Of a stretch of 64,000 nucleotides of DNA, positions 23,789 through 39,900 are shown one piece after another. This stretch comes from Adiantum capillus-veneris (lineage: Eukaryota > Streptophyta > Polypodiopsida > Polypodiales > Pteridaceae). Location of the stretch: assembly GCA_014529385.2 (NCBI GenBank), contig CM043943.1, positions 159,848,247-159,912,246 on the forward strand. Reading direction: 5' to 3'. The translations under genes were made by a program, and so were the position numbers. How positions within the stretch are numbered: the stretch's first letter is position 1; each line of letters opens with the position of its first letter. Under the pieces are notes generated by a model. The model made no database searches. It was given only the letters and a program-made list of their open reading frames with translations, and was not told the origin of the DNA.

Positions 23789-24134
23789 GAAATCATAGTC
23801 GTCCTCGACTATGAGGTAGAAGAGATAAAGTCTTAGTCATGAGTCAATCGTACTTAGCGGGTAAAGGATCCCTTTTTACCCTACGACATCTTTCCAAGAT
23901 GGATGACTAATCCATTTGGTGCTTGGGAGACATAGCTGCCGCAAGCATGTCTGCTCTTTAGTCCATTTCATTCTCCCAAAGTAGAGTGACAAATTCTACT
24001 TGGTGTTTGAGAGACGTCGTCATCACAAACATGATTCTAAGCATGCATACTAGTTAAATTTGTGCACAATTAAAAAGAGGACTAGTCATATAAGACAAAA
24101 ACATGAGTTATTTAAAAGAAATTTGTACATTTGC

Positions 24135-27100
24135 TTACTCTAATGTAGCATTGTAAGCATTGACAAGGTTCATACTATCCTTAAGTTGTACTCCTTGCAT
24201 CCATTTAGCATCTTCAAAAGGATAATTTTTGAACTTAATAAGATACCGTCGGATAATCTTACCATGTCGTAGTACCTTGTCTTCATGCCGAAGGATAGCT
24301 TCGGGTTGTAGCACCTCTTCTTGGTCTTCAACTTCGGGAGGGTCTTCAATGATTGGTTCAATTGGTGGCTCTCCTTTGTAGGGCTTAAGTAAGCTTACAT
24401 GAAAGGCATTGTGTATAAGCCAATGGTTGGGCAACTTGAGTTGATAAGCCGTCTCATTGATAGGCTTCAAGATTTGGAAAGGACCATAGTATCTTTTTGC
24501 TAGTTTAGCATAATACTTTTGATGGCCCGTAGGATTTTTGCCCGTCGTTTGCCTTAATCGAGCCTTAGGAAACTTGAGTAAGACCCAATCATTTTCTTTG
24601 AACATTAAGGCTCTTCTGTGCTTATCAGCAGCAGCTTTTTGCCTTTGTTGAGAGATGGCTATAGCCTCCCTAATCTTTTGAAAAGATTCTTGTAGGTCAC
24701 GGCTATACTCATCGGCGGCGAAGATCTTCCCATGTACTTTCAGTAGCAAGGGACTTTTAGGTCTTCCTTCTATGATCTCGAAAGGTGCTTTGCCCGTAGA
24801 AGTATGTACAGTATTATTGTAGGCATACTCTACTAACGGTAAATACTTTTCCCATTGTGAGCGTTGATCTACTTCGGTAACATAAGTCTTGAGTAGATCG
24901 AGTATTGTAAGATTGGCTATCTCACTTTGGCCATCCGTTTGTGGGTGATAGGCCGAAGAGAAATTCAATCTTGTTCCTAGATTTTCAAAGAGACCTTTCC
25001 AAAAATTACTGGTCATTCTAGGATCTCTATCTGACACGATGGATGTGGGTAATCCATGGTGTTTGAAAATCTGAGATATGAAGAGAGTTGCCATTTGATG
25101 TGCCTTAATAGTCTTTTTGACAGGAATAAAATGTGCTTGCTTGCTAAACCTGTCGACTATTGTCCATATTCCTGTATTCCCATGGATAGACTTGGGTAAT
25201 CCAAAGATGAAATCCATGGATATACTCTCCCATGGTGAATTTGGAATAGGCAATGGCTGGAGTAATCCAGGTTGCTTCCCTCTATCATACTTGGTCTTTT
25301 GGCATACTACACATTTTGAAACATACTCTTGTATGTCCACTTTCATGGTAGGCCAATAGAAATACGTCTCTACTCCTCGGAGAGTAGGTTGAATACTTCT
25401 ATGCCCTGCATATGGAGGAGCATGGGATTCATACATAACCTTCTCACGAAGGGAATGGGTAACACATAGCCTATTGCCGTGGAGAAGATAACCATCCTGC
25501 AAGGTGAATGGTTCCTCTTTCTTCCCCAAAGCAAGGGCTGACATTATGTCTCTAAAGTCAGGGTCAGTAGCATACTCATCTATCATAGAGGATAGATCAT
25601 TGTGAGTAGCTATAGACACCGCATTAACTTTTGGTCGTCGTGAAAGTGCATCGGCAACTTGATTGTGCTTACCAGCTATGTGAGCAATATGGAAATTAAA
25701 TTGCGAAAGAAAATTTGCCCACCTCATTTGTTTGTCGGAAAGCTTGGTTTGCGTCATGAAATACTTGAGACTTTGGTGGTCGGTTCGTAGGATAAATGGA
25801 GTCCCCAATAGGTAGTGCTTCCATGTGTCTAGGGCATGTAGAACAGCTAAAAGCTCTTTCTCATAAATGCCCAAGACTCGTTCATCACCATTGAGCCTTC
25901 GGCTCTCATATGCTATGGCATGCCCTTCTTGAAGCAAAACCGCTCCAAGGCAATCACCACAAGCATCACATTGGACCTCAAATGGCTTTGAGAGATCCGG
26001 AAGCACGAGGACTGGTTGGGAAGTAAGCTTCTCTTTGAGTTTTTCAAAAGCATTTTTCTCCTTAGCAGTCCATACAAACTTAACGTTCTTCTTGGTTAAG
26101 TCGTGTAGTGGTCCTGCTACTTGAGAGAATTTTGCTATGAAGCGTCTATAGTATGCTCACATACCAATAAAGCTTCTTAGCTCATGTAGATTCCTTGGGT
26201 TAGGCCATGATTTTATTACCTCTAACTTTGATGGATCCATACGAATACCATCGTGAGAGATAATATGGCCTAGATATTGAATCTCTTGAAGGAAGAATTC
26301 ACTTTTCTTTTGGTTGAGAAAAAGTTTGTTCTCCCTCAAGGCTTGAAAAATCACTTGGAGATGTTGCTTATGTTCCTCCAAAGACTTGGAGTAGATGATG
26401 ATATCATCGAAGAACACTCCAGTGAATTTTCGATATGGTCTAAAAATTTTCTCCATCAAACGATTGAACGTAGCTGGTGCATTAGTCAAGCCAAAAGGCA
26501 TGACTAGATATTCATAAAGACCAAATGTTGTGCGAAACGCGGTCTTTAAGATATCCTCATCCACTATCCTTATTTGATGATAGCCACTCTTAAGGTCAAT
26601 CCTACTGAAGTAGGTAGAGCCTTGTAGCTTATCAAACAGATCTTCTACCCGAGGTACGGGAAATCTGTTTTTGATAGTGATATGGTTTAGTGCTCGATAG
26701 TCCACACACATACGGTATGTACCATCTTTCTTTTGCACTAAAAGGACTGGAGAACAAAAGGGAGAGGAACTAGGCCTCACCATCCCTTTGTCTACCAGCT
26801 CTTGTACTTGCCTCATGATCTCCTCTTGTTGAGCTTGTGAGACTCGATAAGGAGGTTTGTTAGGCGGTGAGCTTCCTGGAAGGAGCTCAATACGATGATC
26901 ATCATCCCCTCGTTTTGGAGGTAGGTCCATAGGGATATCATCGATGAACACATCTTGGAATCCTTTTAGAAAAGTAGACAAGTCTAACTCTTCTTGATTC
27001 CTATCATTTTCATTTGATGAAACATTATTAGCTTTTAGAGACTCTTTGACATAAATCATGTACGCAGAAACTGAGCTCTTCATTGATTTATCAAAAGAAA

Positions 27101-28916
27101 GAGGATTTACAAGTGGAATAGTGCGACCACGCTCACTAGCATCTATATACATGTTCTTTCCCCTGTAGGTGAAGTAAATTCTCCGTTCAGGGAACTTCAT
27201 GTTGGCAGCCATGCGATCAAACCATGGTGCCCCTAGAATAACATCCTGATGTTGGAGGGGAGAGATGAAGAAGTCTTCTTTGTCGACATAGCTTTGGACA
27301 TGAAGCCTCAACTTCCCAATCAAGGGAGTAACGGAAGCTTGTTGTCCCTTGAAAGCTGCATCAGCTGTTACTATATCTCCCATCTCAAAAGCTTGAATGC
27401 CCAACTTGGTGGCCAACTCTATTGATATGAAGTTGAGAGTAGAGCCAGGATCAAACAAGATGAAGGCATCATGCTCTCTTACCTTTCCCCAAGCATAGGA
27501 GAGTGATGATCCTTTGCAATGAGCATCCTCTTTTGGAGCTTCGATGGTGGAAGCCCTAGGAGTCTCATTGCGAGTATTCTTCTTGGGGCAAGAACGATAG
27601 CCATGTCCTTGCTCCCCACACTTGAAACACTTATGGTCCTTGCGAAAAGCTTCAAGCTCTTCAGGAGAGAGTTTGTTTTTACCTTTGTAAACTCCCTTCT
27701 CCTTGGACCGATTGTTGTTGTTGTTGTTGGAAGTGCCTTGGGAATTATTTTGAGCATTGGATTTCCCCTTTGCATCATTTTTATCTTTGTTTTCCATGGG
27801 CTTGACATTACGTCTAGCCCCTTGATGGAAATTGATGCGTGAAGCAACCATGGTGTGGTGGATTACTTCGGTAATAGTACCGGGCCGTTGAGAGTTGATA
27901 TATTCGGCCATCTCTTCAGGTAATCCCGCACAGAATTGTTGTCTTTGCTCGGCAAAGTCTATCTTTTGAAAGACAGTAGCTTTGAGATGTAAATCCCAAA
28001 ACTTATCTACATACTTGTTGATAGACTCATGAGAGAGGAGCTTCAAGCCGCGCCATTCGGTAAGAACTTTATCTTTAGTATCGCTTGGAAGAAATTGCTT
28101 CATGATGGAAACTCGTAGAGTTTTCCATGTCTTTGGGGCTTCTCCATTGCCACGAAGGCTAGCCCACCATTGACGAGCTGATTTTTGGAAGTGCATAGCT
28201 ACATGGCGTAGCTTGGAGGACTCTGTGAAGCCCTCGTCCCCAAAGGCCGCATCAAATTGCTGGATGAAGGCCAACACTTTGTCGGTAGCACCAAAGGTGC
28301 CATCGTAGGTGAGAAAAGAGATACTCTTTCCTCCCTCCTTGAACTTCTTTAGCTTTTGTGACCTTCACCATGCAGGAAATGATTTGCGATGCCCTCCCCT
28401 CTTGTATTCTCTAGGAGAATAGCCATAACTTTCATCGGAAGAGAAGGAAGGTGAAGAAGAAGGAGAAGAGGGTGACCTCTTCCTAGCCCTTTTCTTCCTT
28501 TGTTTCCTCTCTTGCCTTTGAGAGTGATGAGGAGAAGGACTATGGGTTGCTCTTTTCCTCTTGGGAGGAGTAGGCGATCGTCTAGACCGCCTTCTTCGTG
28601 GAGCCACATCTTCAGAAGAACTTAGACTTTCATTGCTTTCTTTCTCTTTGGATTCCTCCTCTCGAGTGGGAGAGAGTCTTCTTTTGGGGGTCTCTTCAAG
28701 AGGCCTCCTAAGCTCTCTCTCCTCTTGGAGAGGAAAGGAAATTCCATAGGCACGAAGTTGTTGAGTAACTTCGGCTTGCAAGGTAGGGTTGCCCATAGCT
28801 TGTTGCAACCTAGTCACAAGATAATTCACAAACATGGGAGCATCATCATTAGCACCTTCATGTGCAAAATCAAAGCTATCAATGTTCATTCTACTCTCTT
28901 GATTATTGTCAGCCAT
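24135..28916 (-). pseudogene. Gag-Pol polyprotein of element A, two in-frame stops
   Basis: One frame of 1593 codons, read from ATG 28914-28916 to the stop at 24135. In order: an N-terminal Arg/Ser-rich domain (about residues 90-180), the retrotransposon Gag domain, a CCHC zinc knuckle CFKCGEQGHGYRSC (about 430-443), an aspartic protease (FDPGST, about 488-493), reverse transcriptase with FFDD (about 835-838), RNase H (from about 970), and integrase with an HHCC zinc site and a DD35E triad (about D1235, D1296, E1332). A chromodomain-like tail containing RRYLIKFKNYPFEDAKW closes the protein. The stops are TGA at 28365-28367 in gag, which reads CGA in element C, and TGA at 26157-26159 between RT and RNase H, where related copies encode Cys. 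Everything else is intact, so decay has only started. Confidence 0.93.
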
Positions 28917-29319
28917 GTTAACAAAATTTTATGTATGTACTTAGTGTATGCTTTGGCAATTCAAAACCTTAGTTGCCACTCCTCTTAGCCTTTGAAAATC
29001 GGCTCTTAAGTATCTACACCCACGGCTCAAAGTGGTTAATTATAGAGAGTAGAGGAGTAGGTCTAACATAGCAGAGTTGCCAAGGGCTAGCTCCTTTCGG
29101 ACTTCTTATGGCTCAATAATGGTAAAGCCGTAGGCAAGTCTAAAAAGACTCCATTATTAAGTCCAAAGCTCCCGAGGTGTGCACCATCCCCCACATAGTG
29201 GGCTTAACAAAACCGGTATTAGATCCCAGTTCCACTTACTCTATTATAATTAACAACATCAACCATTTATAGGCTACTTAAGGACCTCTCTTCTTAAGCA
29301 AGAAAAGAGAAACCAAATT
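28917..29319 (-). other. 5' leader of element A
   Basis: About 400 bp of untranslated sequence between the primer site and the Gag start codon. No small reading frame of note. Confidence 0.6.
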
Positions 29320-29330
29320 CTCTGATACCA
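29320..29330 (-). other. Primer-binding site of element A, initiator tRNA-Met
   Basis: On the minus strand TGGTATCAGAG follows the 5' LTR after one base. It is complementary to the 3' end of initiator tRNA-Met over 11 nt. Confidence 0.85.
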
Positions 29331-29331
29331 A

Positions 29332-30942
29332 TGTAATGGAATTTGCCTATTCAATTTGAGAATAGCGGAATTTAATGAGAGTACTTTCAAGAAATGATTT
29401 TGTGAGCATAGCGGGTAGACATAATTGAAGATAGCAACATAATCATAGCAATTAGTTAACTTGGCATAGACAATACTTTTGCAAGAGAGAGAGTTTAGAG
29501 AACATGACAACAATTGAGGACCGGATTTATGTGGAGCCGGTCCCCCCTCCAATAGGCATTTGTATTATGATTTCTCCCATAAAGAGAGACTTGTTACAAT
29601 ACAGTCTTTGTGTTCCTTGTGACCTAGGTGATGCCATGAAGATGGAAGGCTTCATGCACCACAAACATAACATAAACTTGAAGAAAGCTTTAACTATCCC
29701 AAGCCTCAGTCCCAAGACCTCAAACACCTTCGAAGGTGGAGAGAGCTAGCAGGGAATGAGGGTAGGGAAGAGGAAGAAGAAACATTTCGTAGGAGAAAGA
29801 ATTAGTTCCTCACTTATCATACTCTTGTTGCTAGCATACATAATAGCATAGTAATGAAGAAGAAGGAGATGGCAAGCTTAAGCATTGAAGCATGGCTCTT
29901 GGTTGGATTTGCACTCTATAGCCAAGAGTGTTGGTGTAGGCTCTCAACCTCTACTTGCTTGGAGAGGGAGCTCTTGCACTTTGCATAGCACACAATGAGA
30001 GTGATTGTGAGTATACCCCCTAGGCACCCCCCTAGCTTGCTTGGGTCGACCCCCCCTTGTAGCTCATGCCTGAAGCTCATTGGACCCCTCCAGGCCTAGC
30101 CAATCACAAGCAGGAGCCATTACAAGCAACATGGGTAGCCTTGGGACAAGTGTCCCCCTTTCCCCTTTGAGAGAGAGGACTTGATAAATGCTAAAACAAT
30201 TAGATAATTCATGTAATTTATCATTGGACCCCTTTGAAGCTTAGCCAATAGGCTTCAAGCAACACATGAAGGTAACATGGGTAGGGGCCTGACATGTGTC
30301 CTTGCTGCCTCTTCAAGTTGGGGCTTCCCTTGTGTGTGTGAGTGGGTGTTCTCTCTCTAGCTCCTAGGAAAAGGGCTCGCCCCCCCTCTTGTAGGAATGA
30401 TTTTGACTTTAGGTGATCAAGCACCTTACTCATCAAGCATGACAAAGCACTTGAACTAGGGGGTGTTCCCACAAGCATCTCAGGCAAGCTTCTCAAGGCA
30501 CCTCAAGTACCTTAATCATGCAGCAAGTCAAGCACCTCAAGCATGGAGCCAGTCAAGCACCTCAAGCATCTTAATCAAGCACCTCAAGCATGAAAAACAC
30601 CTCAAGCATGACAAGCACCTCAAGCAGGACAAGCACCTCGAGCTTGGGCCGGGTTCCCACCTCAAGCTCAGCCCTAGCTTGCTTAAGGTCAAAAGGACTT
30701 TTACACACATTTATTGGAGGTCTTCAATGAAGCTAACCCTAAGGTCTTATGCTCCATTGGTTAGCCTTGCTCTTTGATAGACCATATCCCTTTTGGGCCC
30801 CTTTACATTGGCCCCGTGTTGAGATAGATCTAAAAGCACATACCTATATCTTAACACTTGTTCCCGTTTATTCTCCCACATTAAGTGATCAATTTAATAT
30901 GAGAAAATCATTTGGGTTAGTTAGATATTAGATTTTATGACA
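29332..30942 (-). repeat. 5' LTR of element A
   Basis: 1611 bp, almost identical to 22152-23775. Transcription should start inside it and run toward lower coordinates. I could not place a TATA box with confidence. Confidence 0.93.
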
Positions 30943-30947
30943 CGAAG

Positions 30948-31803
30948 GAGGCGGCAAAGCGAGATGGATTATTGGCATTCTGTGTTGGATTATTGGACAT
31001 GATGCTTGCAGCAGTACTACACAAAGAAGGGGCAGGCAATGCGCTCTCTGTTGCTTGCTCCTCTGCAAGGGATCTGTGGATGGAGTGGGATCTGCAACAT
31101 GGGCCCCACCTGTATCGGCAATGTGTGCTCTGATTAGAGCGCATGACACACAGATGGTGAAGGCACATGGAGTAGACCAGGGGGATGGGGGTTTGCGTGA
31201 TGGCCACATGAGGGAGTGGACTATGGTCAAGGGTGGGTGAGGCGTAGAGTGCATATCAGAGGGCCGTTATGCTGGATGCAGAGATAGGCGCAGGAGCGAA
31301 TGATAGGCGGTCATACCCTCACGCTCATATTCTGTGTGTCTCAGCTGAGGAGACGTAGGCCACGATGTCCCGTCTACGACAACCTCCTACAACGGTGTAT
31401 GGAGAACGGGGAGAGACCAGCATGGCCTCATGCAAAGCAGGATGCAGAAGCAGCACGTGGGAACAAGACCAAAGGCGGAAGACTTTGCATTGCCAAGAGC
31501 TGGAAATGGAATCTTCCAATGTAATCAATTAATAGATGTCCAATACACCATAACGATAGCCTACCTTTTAAAACAATATATTTAACACACAAAAGATAGC
31601 ATTATTATTATTATAGTTATAGTACCTCATACAAAACACCACTTTTGTGGCCTGTTAAAGAGGTACACGACGATGTCACGGGGACGTGCCAAGGTCGCAC
31701 GAGCTGACGTCAGAGGCGCACCACTCGAAGGCGATGACAGCTTAGCCCAGCCTCACGCGCGCGTGACACAGAGAGAGAGAGAGAAATGAAATGAAATGAA
31801 ATG
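30948..31803. other. Non-coding interval right of element A
   Basis: GC-richer than its surroundings. Contains the palindrome CTGACGTCAG at 31704-31713 and a short (GA)n followed by GAAAT repeats at about 31771-31802. No gene recognised. Confidence 0.35.
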
Positions 31804-34314
<2,511 letters not shown>

Positions 34315-34319
34315 TTTCT

Positions 34320-35033
34320 TGTAATGGAAATGGCCTATGAACTTTGAGAGTAGCGGAATTAAGGGAATTAGAGTGAGCATTTTGTGAGACTCTTTGAGAA
34401 CATAGAGGGTGAACTTAATTAGCGGCAGCAACATCACCATAGTACTTAATTAATTTGGCATGAACAATACTTTTGCAAGAGAAAGAGTTTAGACAATAGT
34501 TGAGGACCGGATTTATGTGGAGCCGGGCCCCCTCCAATAGGCTTTTGTATTATAGATTCTCCCATCAAGAGAGACTTGGTACAATATAATCTTTGTGTCC
34601 CTTGTGACCTAGGTGATGCAATGAAGATGGGAAACTTCATGCATCACGAGCATAACATAGACTTTGTAAAAAGCATTAACCATCCTCGGCCTCAGTCCCA
34701 AGGCCTCAAACACCTTCAAAGGTGGAGAGAGCTAGCATGAGGAATGAGGATAGGGAAGAGGAAGAAGAAACATTCATAGGAGAAAGAAATAGTTCGTCAC
34801 TTATCACCACTCTTCTTGCTTAGCATACATAATCGCATAGTAATGAAGATGGAGAAGATGGCAAGCTTAAGCATTGGAGCATGGCTCTTGGTTGGATTTG
34901 CATTCCATAGCCAAGAGTGTTGGTGTAGGTTCTCAACTTCTCTACTAGCTTGGAGAAGGAGATGGAATTCTTGCACTTTGCACTTCACACAATAAGAGTG
35001 TGTGTGTGTGTGTTTGTCTGTGGGGGGGGGGAG
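34320..35033 (-). repeat. Left LTR of element C, outer part
   Basis: 714 bp alignable with the first part of the element A LTR as written on the plus strand. Broken at the GT/G-rich tract by the insertion of element B. Confidence 0.85.
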
Positions 35034-36608
35034 TGCAACATTTAATGGCCTAGTAACTTGTGTGTAGCGAAAAATAGCATGAACATAGTGAGCATTTCAT
35101 TAGAATAGATTCCTAATGATAATAACAAAGTGCTTGGGTGGAGAAAGCAACAAAAAGGATAACACCTAGTTAGATAGCATGAAAAATACTTCAAAAGAGA
35201 GAGAAATTAAGCAATTGACAACAGTTGAGGACCGGATTTGCATGGAGCCGGTCCCCCCTCCAAAAGGCTTTGTATACAATACAATTTCTTGTGTTCCTTC
35301 AATACTAGCTAGTGCAATGAAGATGGAAGCTTCATGCACTACGCAAAACACTTATCAAACACAACATCAATTCCCTCACGGTCTCAGACCCAAGACCTCA
35401 CACACCTTCAAAGATGGTGAGAGCTAGAGGGGTATGAGAGTAGATTGAGAGGAAGAAGGAGTATTCTTACTAGAAAGATGTACATCTCCTCAAATAATCA
35501 CTCATATTAGCATGGCTTAGCTTAGTAATTAACATAGTAGAGGAGATGAGCATGCATTGAAGCTTGGCTCTTGGTTGGATTTTGCATCACAAAGCCAAGA
35601 GTTGTCGGTGTAGGCCTCCCTTCTCACAAGCTTGGAGTAGGAGATAAGCTTTCCATTAAAGCTTGTGAAGGAGAGAGAGAGTCTTCTTGCTCCACACATT
35701 GATTGTGTGTGTGTGTGTGTGTGTGTCAATAATGCCTTGCAAAAATCAGCACCCTCTCTCTCTTGGTCGACCCCCCTTGCTAATTACTCATGCTAGCATC
35801 CTATTGGACCTCCCCAGGCTTATCCAGTGACAATTAAGCAGCATAAGTGATATCCTTCTGACATGTGTCCCCCTTTCCCCCTTTTGTGAGAGCTTTAGGT
35901 AATTTAATAATTCAACTAAACTCTCATTGGACCCCTTTGCCTCCTGGCCAATAGGAATCATGCAAGCCATTGGGATGCTGAATGCTCAATTGGTCCCCTT
36001 GGGAGACTGTCCAATAGTCTTCTAGAGAGCTTAATTCTTATTGGTTCTTTTATTAAGTGTTTTTAAATTAATTAAACTAGATTTACTCTAGCCTAATTCT
36101 CATTGCTCCACCTCCAAGGCCATCCAATAGGATTTGAGTACACCTTGTGGGCATCTGGGCTAGGGAGCTGACATGAGTCCCTCTTTCCCGTTGTGTACAA
36201 AGGGAGCTTGTGTGTGTGTATGAGTTTCTCTCTCATCCCCTACTTCTTGGGCTCACCCCCTCCTATGTAGGGCTTGACAAAGACTTTTGGAACACACACA
36301 AAGCATCCAATTTTCCCTAAAGTTGATCTTTGAACGCAACCTTTGAATTTTGGAACCTTATCATTTGGGAAGCTTAGCATTTTGGAAGTCCTAATGGGCT
36401 GAACCTTAAGGTCTTTTAAGCCCATTGTTCCACATAGCTCTTTTGTATATGGCCCCCCCTTTGGATCCCTATTTTCCCTCCTTTGGATCCCTACTGTGGC
36501 CGGTCTACTAACTTAACCAATATTCTAGCTTTTTCTCCCCTGGCACTTCCCCATATTAAATGATCAGTTTAACATGAGAAAATCATTTAGGAGAATTAGA
36601 TTATGACA
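35034..36608 (-). repeat. 3' LTR of element B
   Basis: 1575 bp with TG...CA ends. Includes a (GT)n tract near 35703-35726. Confidence 0.9.
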
Positions 36609-36611
36609 TTA

Positions 36612-36621
36612 CTTCTCTCTT
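36612..36621 (-). other. Polypurine tract of element B
   Basis: AAGAGAGAAG on the minus strand, 3 bp inside the 3' LTR. Confidence 0.7.
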
Positions 36622-36963
36622 GAAATCATAGTTGTCCTCGACTATGGTGTAGAGAAGATAAAGCATATTCATGAGTCCTTTTTCTTAGTGGGTAGAGGAT
36701 CCCTATGTTACCCTACGACAACGTTCCAGAATGGATGACTAGTCCATTTGGCTCTTGAGAGCCTGAGGCTTCCGCAAGCATGTCTGCACATTAGTCCTAT
36801 CAATCTTCCATAGTAGAGTGACAAGCTCTACTTGGTGTTCGGGAGAAGTCGTCTCTGCAAACTTGATCTAAGCATGCATACTACTTCATTTTTATGCACA
36901 ATTAAGCAAAAGAGATTCTTATAAGACAAAAACTTTGTTCATTTTTAACATTTGTACATTTGC

Positions 36964-39900
36964 TTACTCTTGGGAAGCATTGTAAGCATTGACAAGGTTT
37001 AGGTTATCCTTTAATTGTATGCCTTGCATCCATCTAGCATCTTCAAAAGGATAATTCTTAAACTTAATAAGATATCGTCGGATAGTCTTACCACCTCTTA
37101 GTACCTTGTCTTCATGTCGGAGAATGGACTCGGGCTGCAGCACCTCTTCTTGGTCCTCGATCTCCAGTGGGTCTTCAATAGTTGGTTCTTGAGGTGGCTC
37201 TCCTTTGTAAGGCTTTAGTAGGCTCACATGGAAAGCATTGTGTATGAGCCAATGGTTGGGCAACTTGAGTTGATAGGCCATCTCATTGATTGGCCTAAGA
37301 ATCTGGAAGGGACCATAGTACCTTTTTTCTAACTTAACATAGTACTTTTGGTGTCCCGTAGGATTCTTGCCCGTCGTGTGCCTTAATCGAGCCTTAAGAA
37401 ATTTGAGTAAGACCCAATCATTTTCTTTAAAGGCTTGGGCTCTTCTGTGCTTGTCAGCAGCAACCTTTTGCCTTTGCTGTGAGATAGAGATAACATCCTT
37501 AATCTTTTGGAAAGATTCTTGTAGGTCTCGGCTATACTCATCTGCAGCGAAGATCTTCCCGTGTGCCTTAAATAGCAAGGGACTTTTTGATCTTCCTTCA
37601 ATTACATCAAAAGGTGCTTTTCTCGTGGAAGTATGTACAGTGTTATTGTAGGCATACTCCACTAAGGGTAAGTACTTCTCCCATTGGGATCTTTGATCTA
37701 CTTCCGTTACATAGGCTTTTAGTAGATCGAGAATTGTTAGGTTAGCTATTTCACTTTGGCCATCTGTTTGAGGGTGATAGGCCGAAATAAGTTTAGCCTT
37801 GTTCCTAAATTCTCAAAGAGACCCTTCCAGAAATTACTGGTCATTCTAGGATCTCTATCTGACACTATGGACATTGGCAAGCCATGGTACTTGAAAATTT
37901 GTGAAATGAAGAGGGTCGCCATTATGGGCTTTGATAGTCTTTTTGAAAGGTATAAAATGAGCTTGTTTATTGAACCTGGCTACTATCGTCCATATTCCCG
38001 TATTCCCATGGATAGACTTAGGCAATCCAAAGATAAAATCCATGGATATGCTCTCCCATGGTGAATTAGGGATTGGCAAGGGTTGAAGCAATCCAGGTTG
38101 CTTCCCTCTATCAAATTTTGTCTTTTGGCATACCACACATTTAGAAACATACTCTTGTATGTTCGCTTTCATGGTAGGCCAATAGAAATATGTTTCAATT
38201 CCCTTTAGGGTAGACTGAATCCCTCTATGCCCCGCATAAGGAGGAGCATGAGATTCATACATTACTTTCTCACGTAGTGAGCTAGTAACGCATAGTCTAT
38301 TGCCGCAGAGAAGATAACCATCTTGTAAAGTAAATGGTTCCTCTTTCTTCCCTAGTGCAAGGGCTGAAATCACATCTCTAAAATCGGGATCAATAGCATA
38401 CTCATCTATCATAGAAGATAGATCATTGTGAGTTGCTATGGAAACCGCATTCACTCTCGGTCATCTTGAGAGTGCATCGGCTACTTGATTATGCTTGCTA
38501 GCAATGTCAGCATTATGAAAATGAAATTGCGAAAGGAATTTGCCACCTCATTTGTTTGTCGGAGAGCTTGGTCTGCGTCATAAAGTACTTAAGACTTTGG
38601 TGATCCGTTCGCATCGCAGAATGAAAGGAGTCCCCAATAAATAGTGCTTCCATGAGTCTAAGGAATGTAGAACTGCAAGGAGTTCCTTTTCATATATGCC
38701 TAGAGCTTGCTCAACAGGGTCGAGCCTTCGACTTTCATAGCCTATGGCGTGCCCGTCTTGAAGCAAAACAGCTCCAAGGCAATCACCACAAGCATCACAT
38801 TGGACCGCAAATGGCTTTGAGAGGTCTGGTAGCGTAAGCACAGGTTGAGAGATAATCTTTTCTTTAGCTTTTCGAAAGCATTGTTCTCCTTGGCAGACCA
38901 TGTGTTCCTAACGTTTTTCTTTGTTAGGTCATGTAATGGTCCTGCTATTGGTGAGAACTTTTCTATGATGGGTGTATAGTATGCGCACATACCTATAAAG
39001 CTTCTTAACTCATGAAATTCCTTGGTTTAAGCCATCCTTTTATTACCTCTAACTTTGATGGATCCATTTGGATGCCATCTTGAGAGATAATGTGATCTAA
39101 ATACTGAATCTCTTGTAAGAAAAATTCACTTCTCTTTCGATTAACAGAAAGTTTATTCTCTCTTAGAGCTTGAAATATTACTCGGAGGTGTCACTTGTGT
39201 TCGTCTAATGAATTAGAGGAGATGATGATATCATCAAAGAACACTCTAGTAAAAGTTCGGTGAGGCCTGAATAGCTTCTCCATCAAGCGGTTGAATGTGG
39301 TTGGTGCATTGGTCAAGCCAAAAGGCATGACAATGTATTCATAAAGACCAAACGTAGTGCCAAATGCGGTCTTTACAATGTCTTGATCAACTATCCTTAT
39401 TTGATGATAACCGCTTTTTAGGTCAATCCTCCTGAAGTAGTTGGAGCCTTGTAGCTTATCAAATAGGTCTTCTTCCCGTGGAACGGGAAACCTATTTTTG
39501 ATAGTGATCCTATTTAGTGCTCTATAGTCGACACACATACGATATGTGCCGTCTTTCTTTTGCACTAGTAGCACAGCAGAACAAAATGGACATGAGCTAG
39601 GCCTAACCATGCCCTTCTCAACTAACTCATGCACTTGCCGCATAATCTCCTCTTATTGAGCTTGAAAAACTCTATAAGGAGGTTTGTTAGGCGGTGAACT
39701 TCCTAAAAGAAGTTCAATTGCATGGTCATCATTGCCTCATTTAGGAGGTAGCTCACAAGGGATGTCGTCAATAAAGACATCTTGAAACCCCTTGAGAAAA
39801 TTGGATAACTCTAATTCCTTTTGATTGTGTATATTTTCTTTTGCTAAAACATTAGGTTCATTTTGAGAATCTTTAACAAAAATCATGTACACAGAAATAG

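Larger units (their letters stand above)
22152..30942 (-). mobile_element. Element A: complete, young Ty3/gypsy (chromovirus-like) LTR retrotransposon
   Basis: About 8.8 kb, transcribed on the minus strand. Two LTRs (22152-23775 and 29332-30942) both start TGTAATGGAA and end TTTTATGACA as written on the plus strand. CGAAG flanks both ends (22147-22151 and 30943-30947). By eye the LTRs differ by about four substitutions plus a 14-bp and a 1-bp indel, so insertion is recent. A tRNA-Met primer site and a polypurine tract are in place. The gag-pol order (Gag, zinc knuckle, protease, RT, RNase H, integrase, chromodomain-like tail) is that of Ty3/gypsy. Two in-frame stops probably make this copy non-autonomous. 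Confidence 0.95.

Noticed and set aside
31704-31713. CTGACGTCAG palindrome as a bZIP-binding site
   Set aside because: A single 10-bp match with no adjacent gene or promoter. Expected by chance at low frequency.
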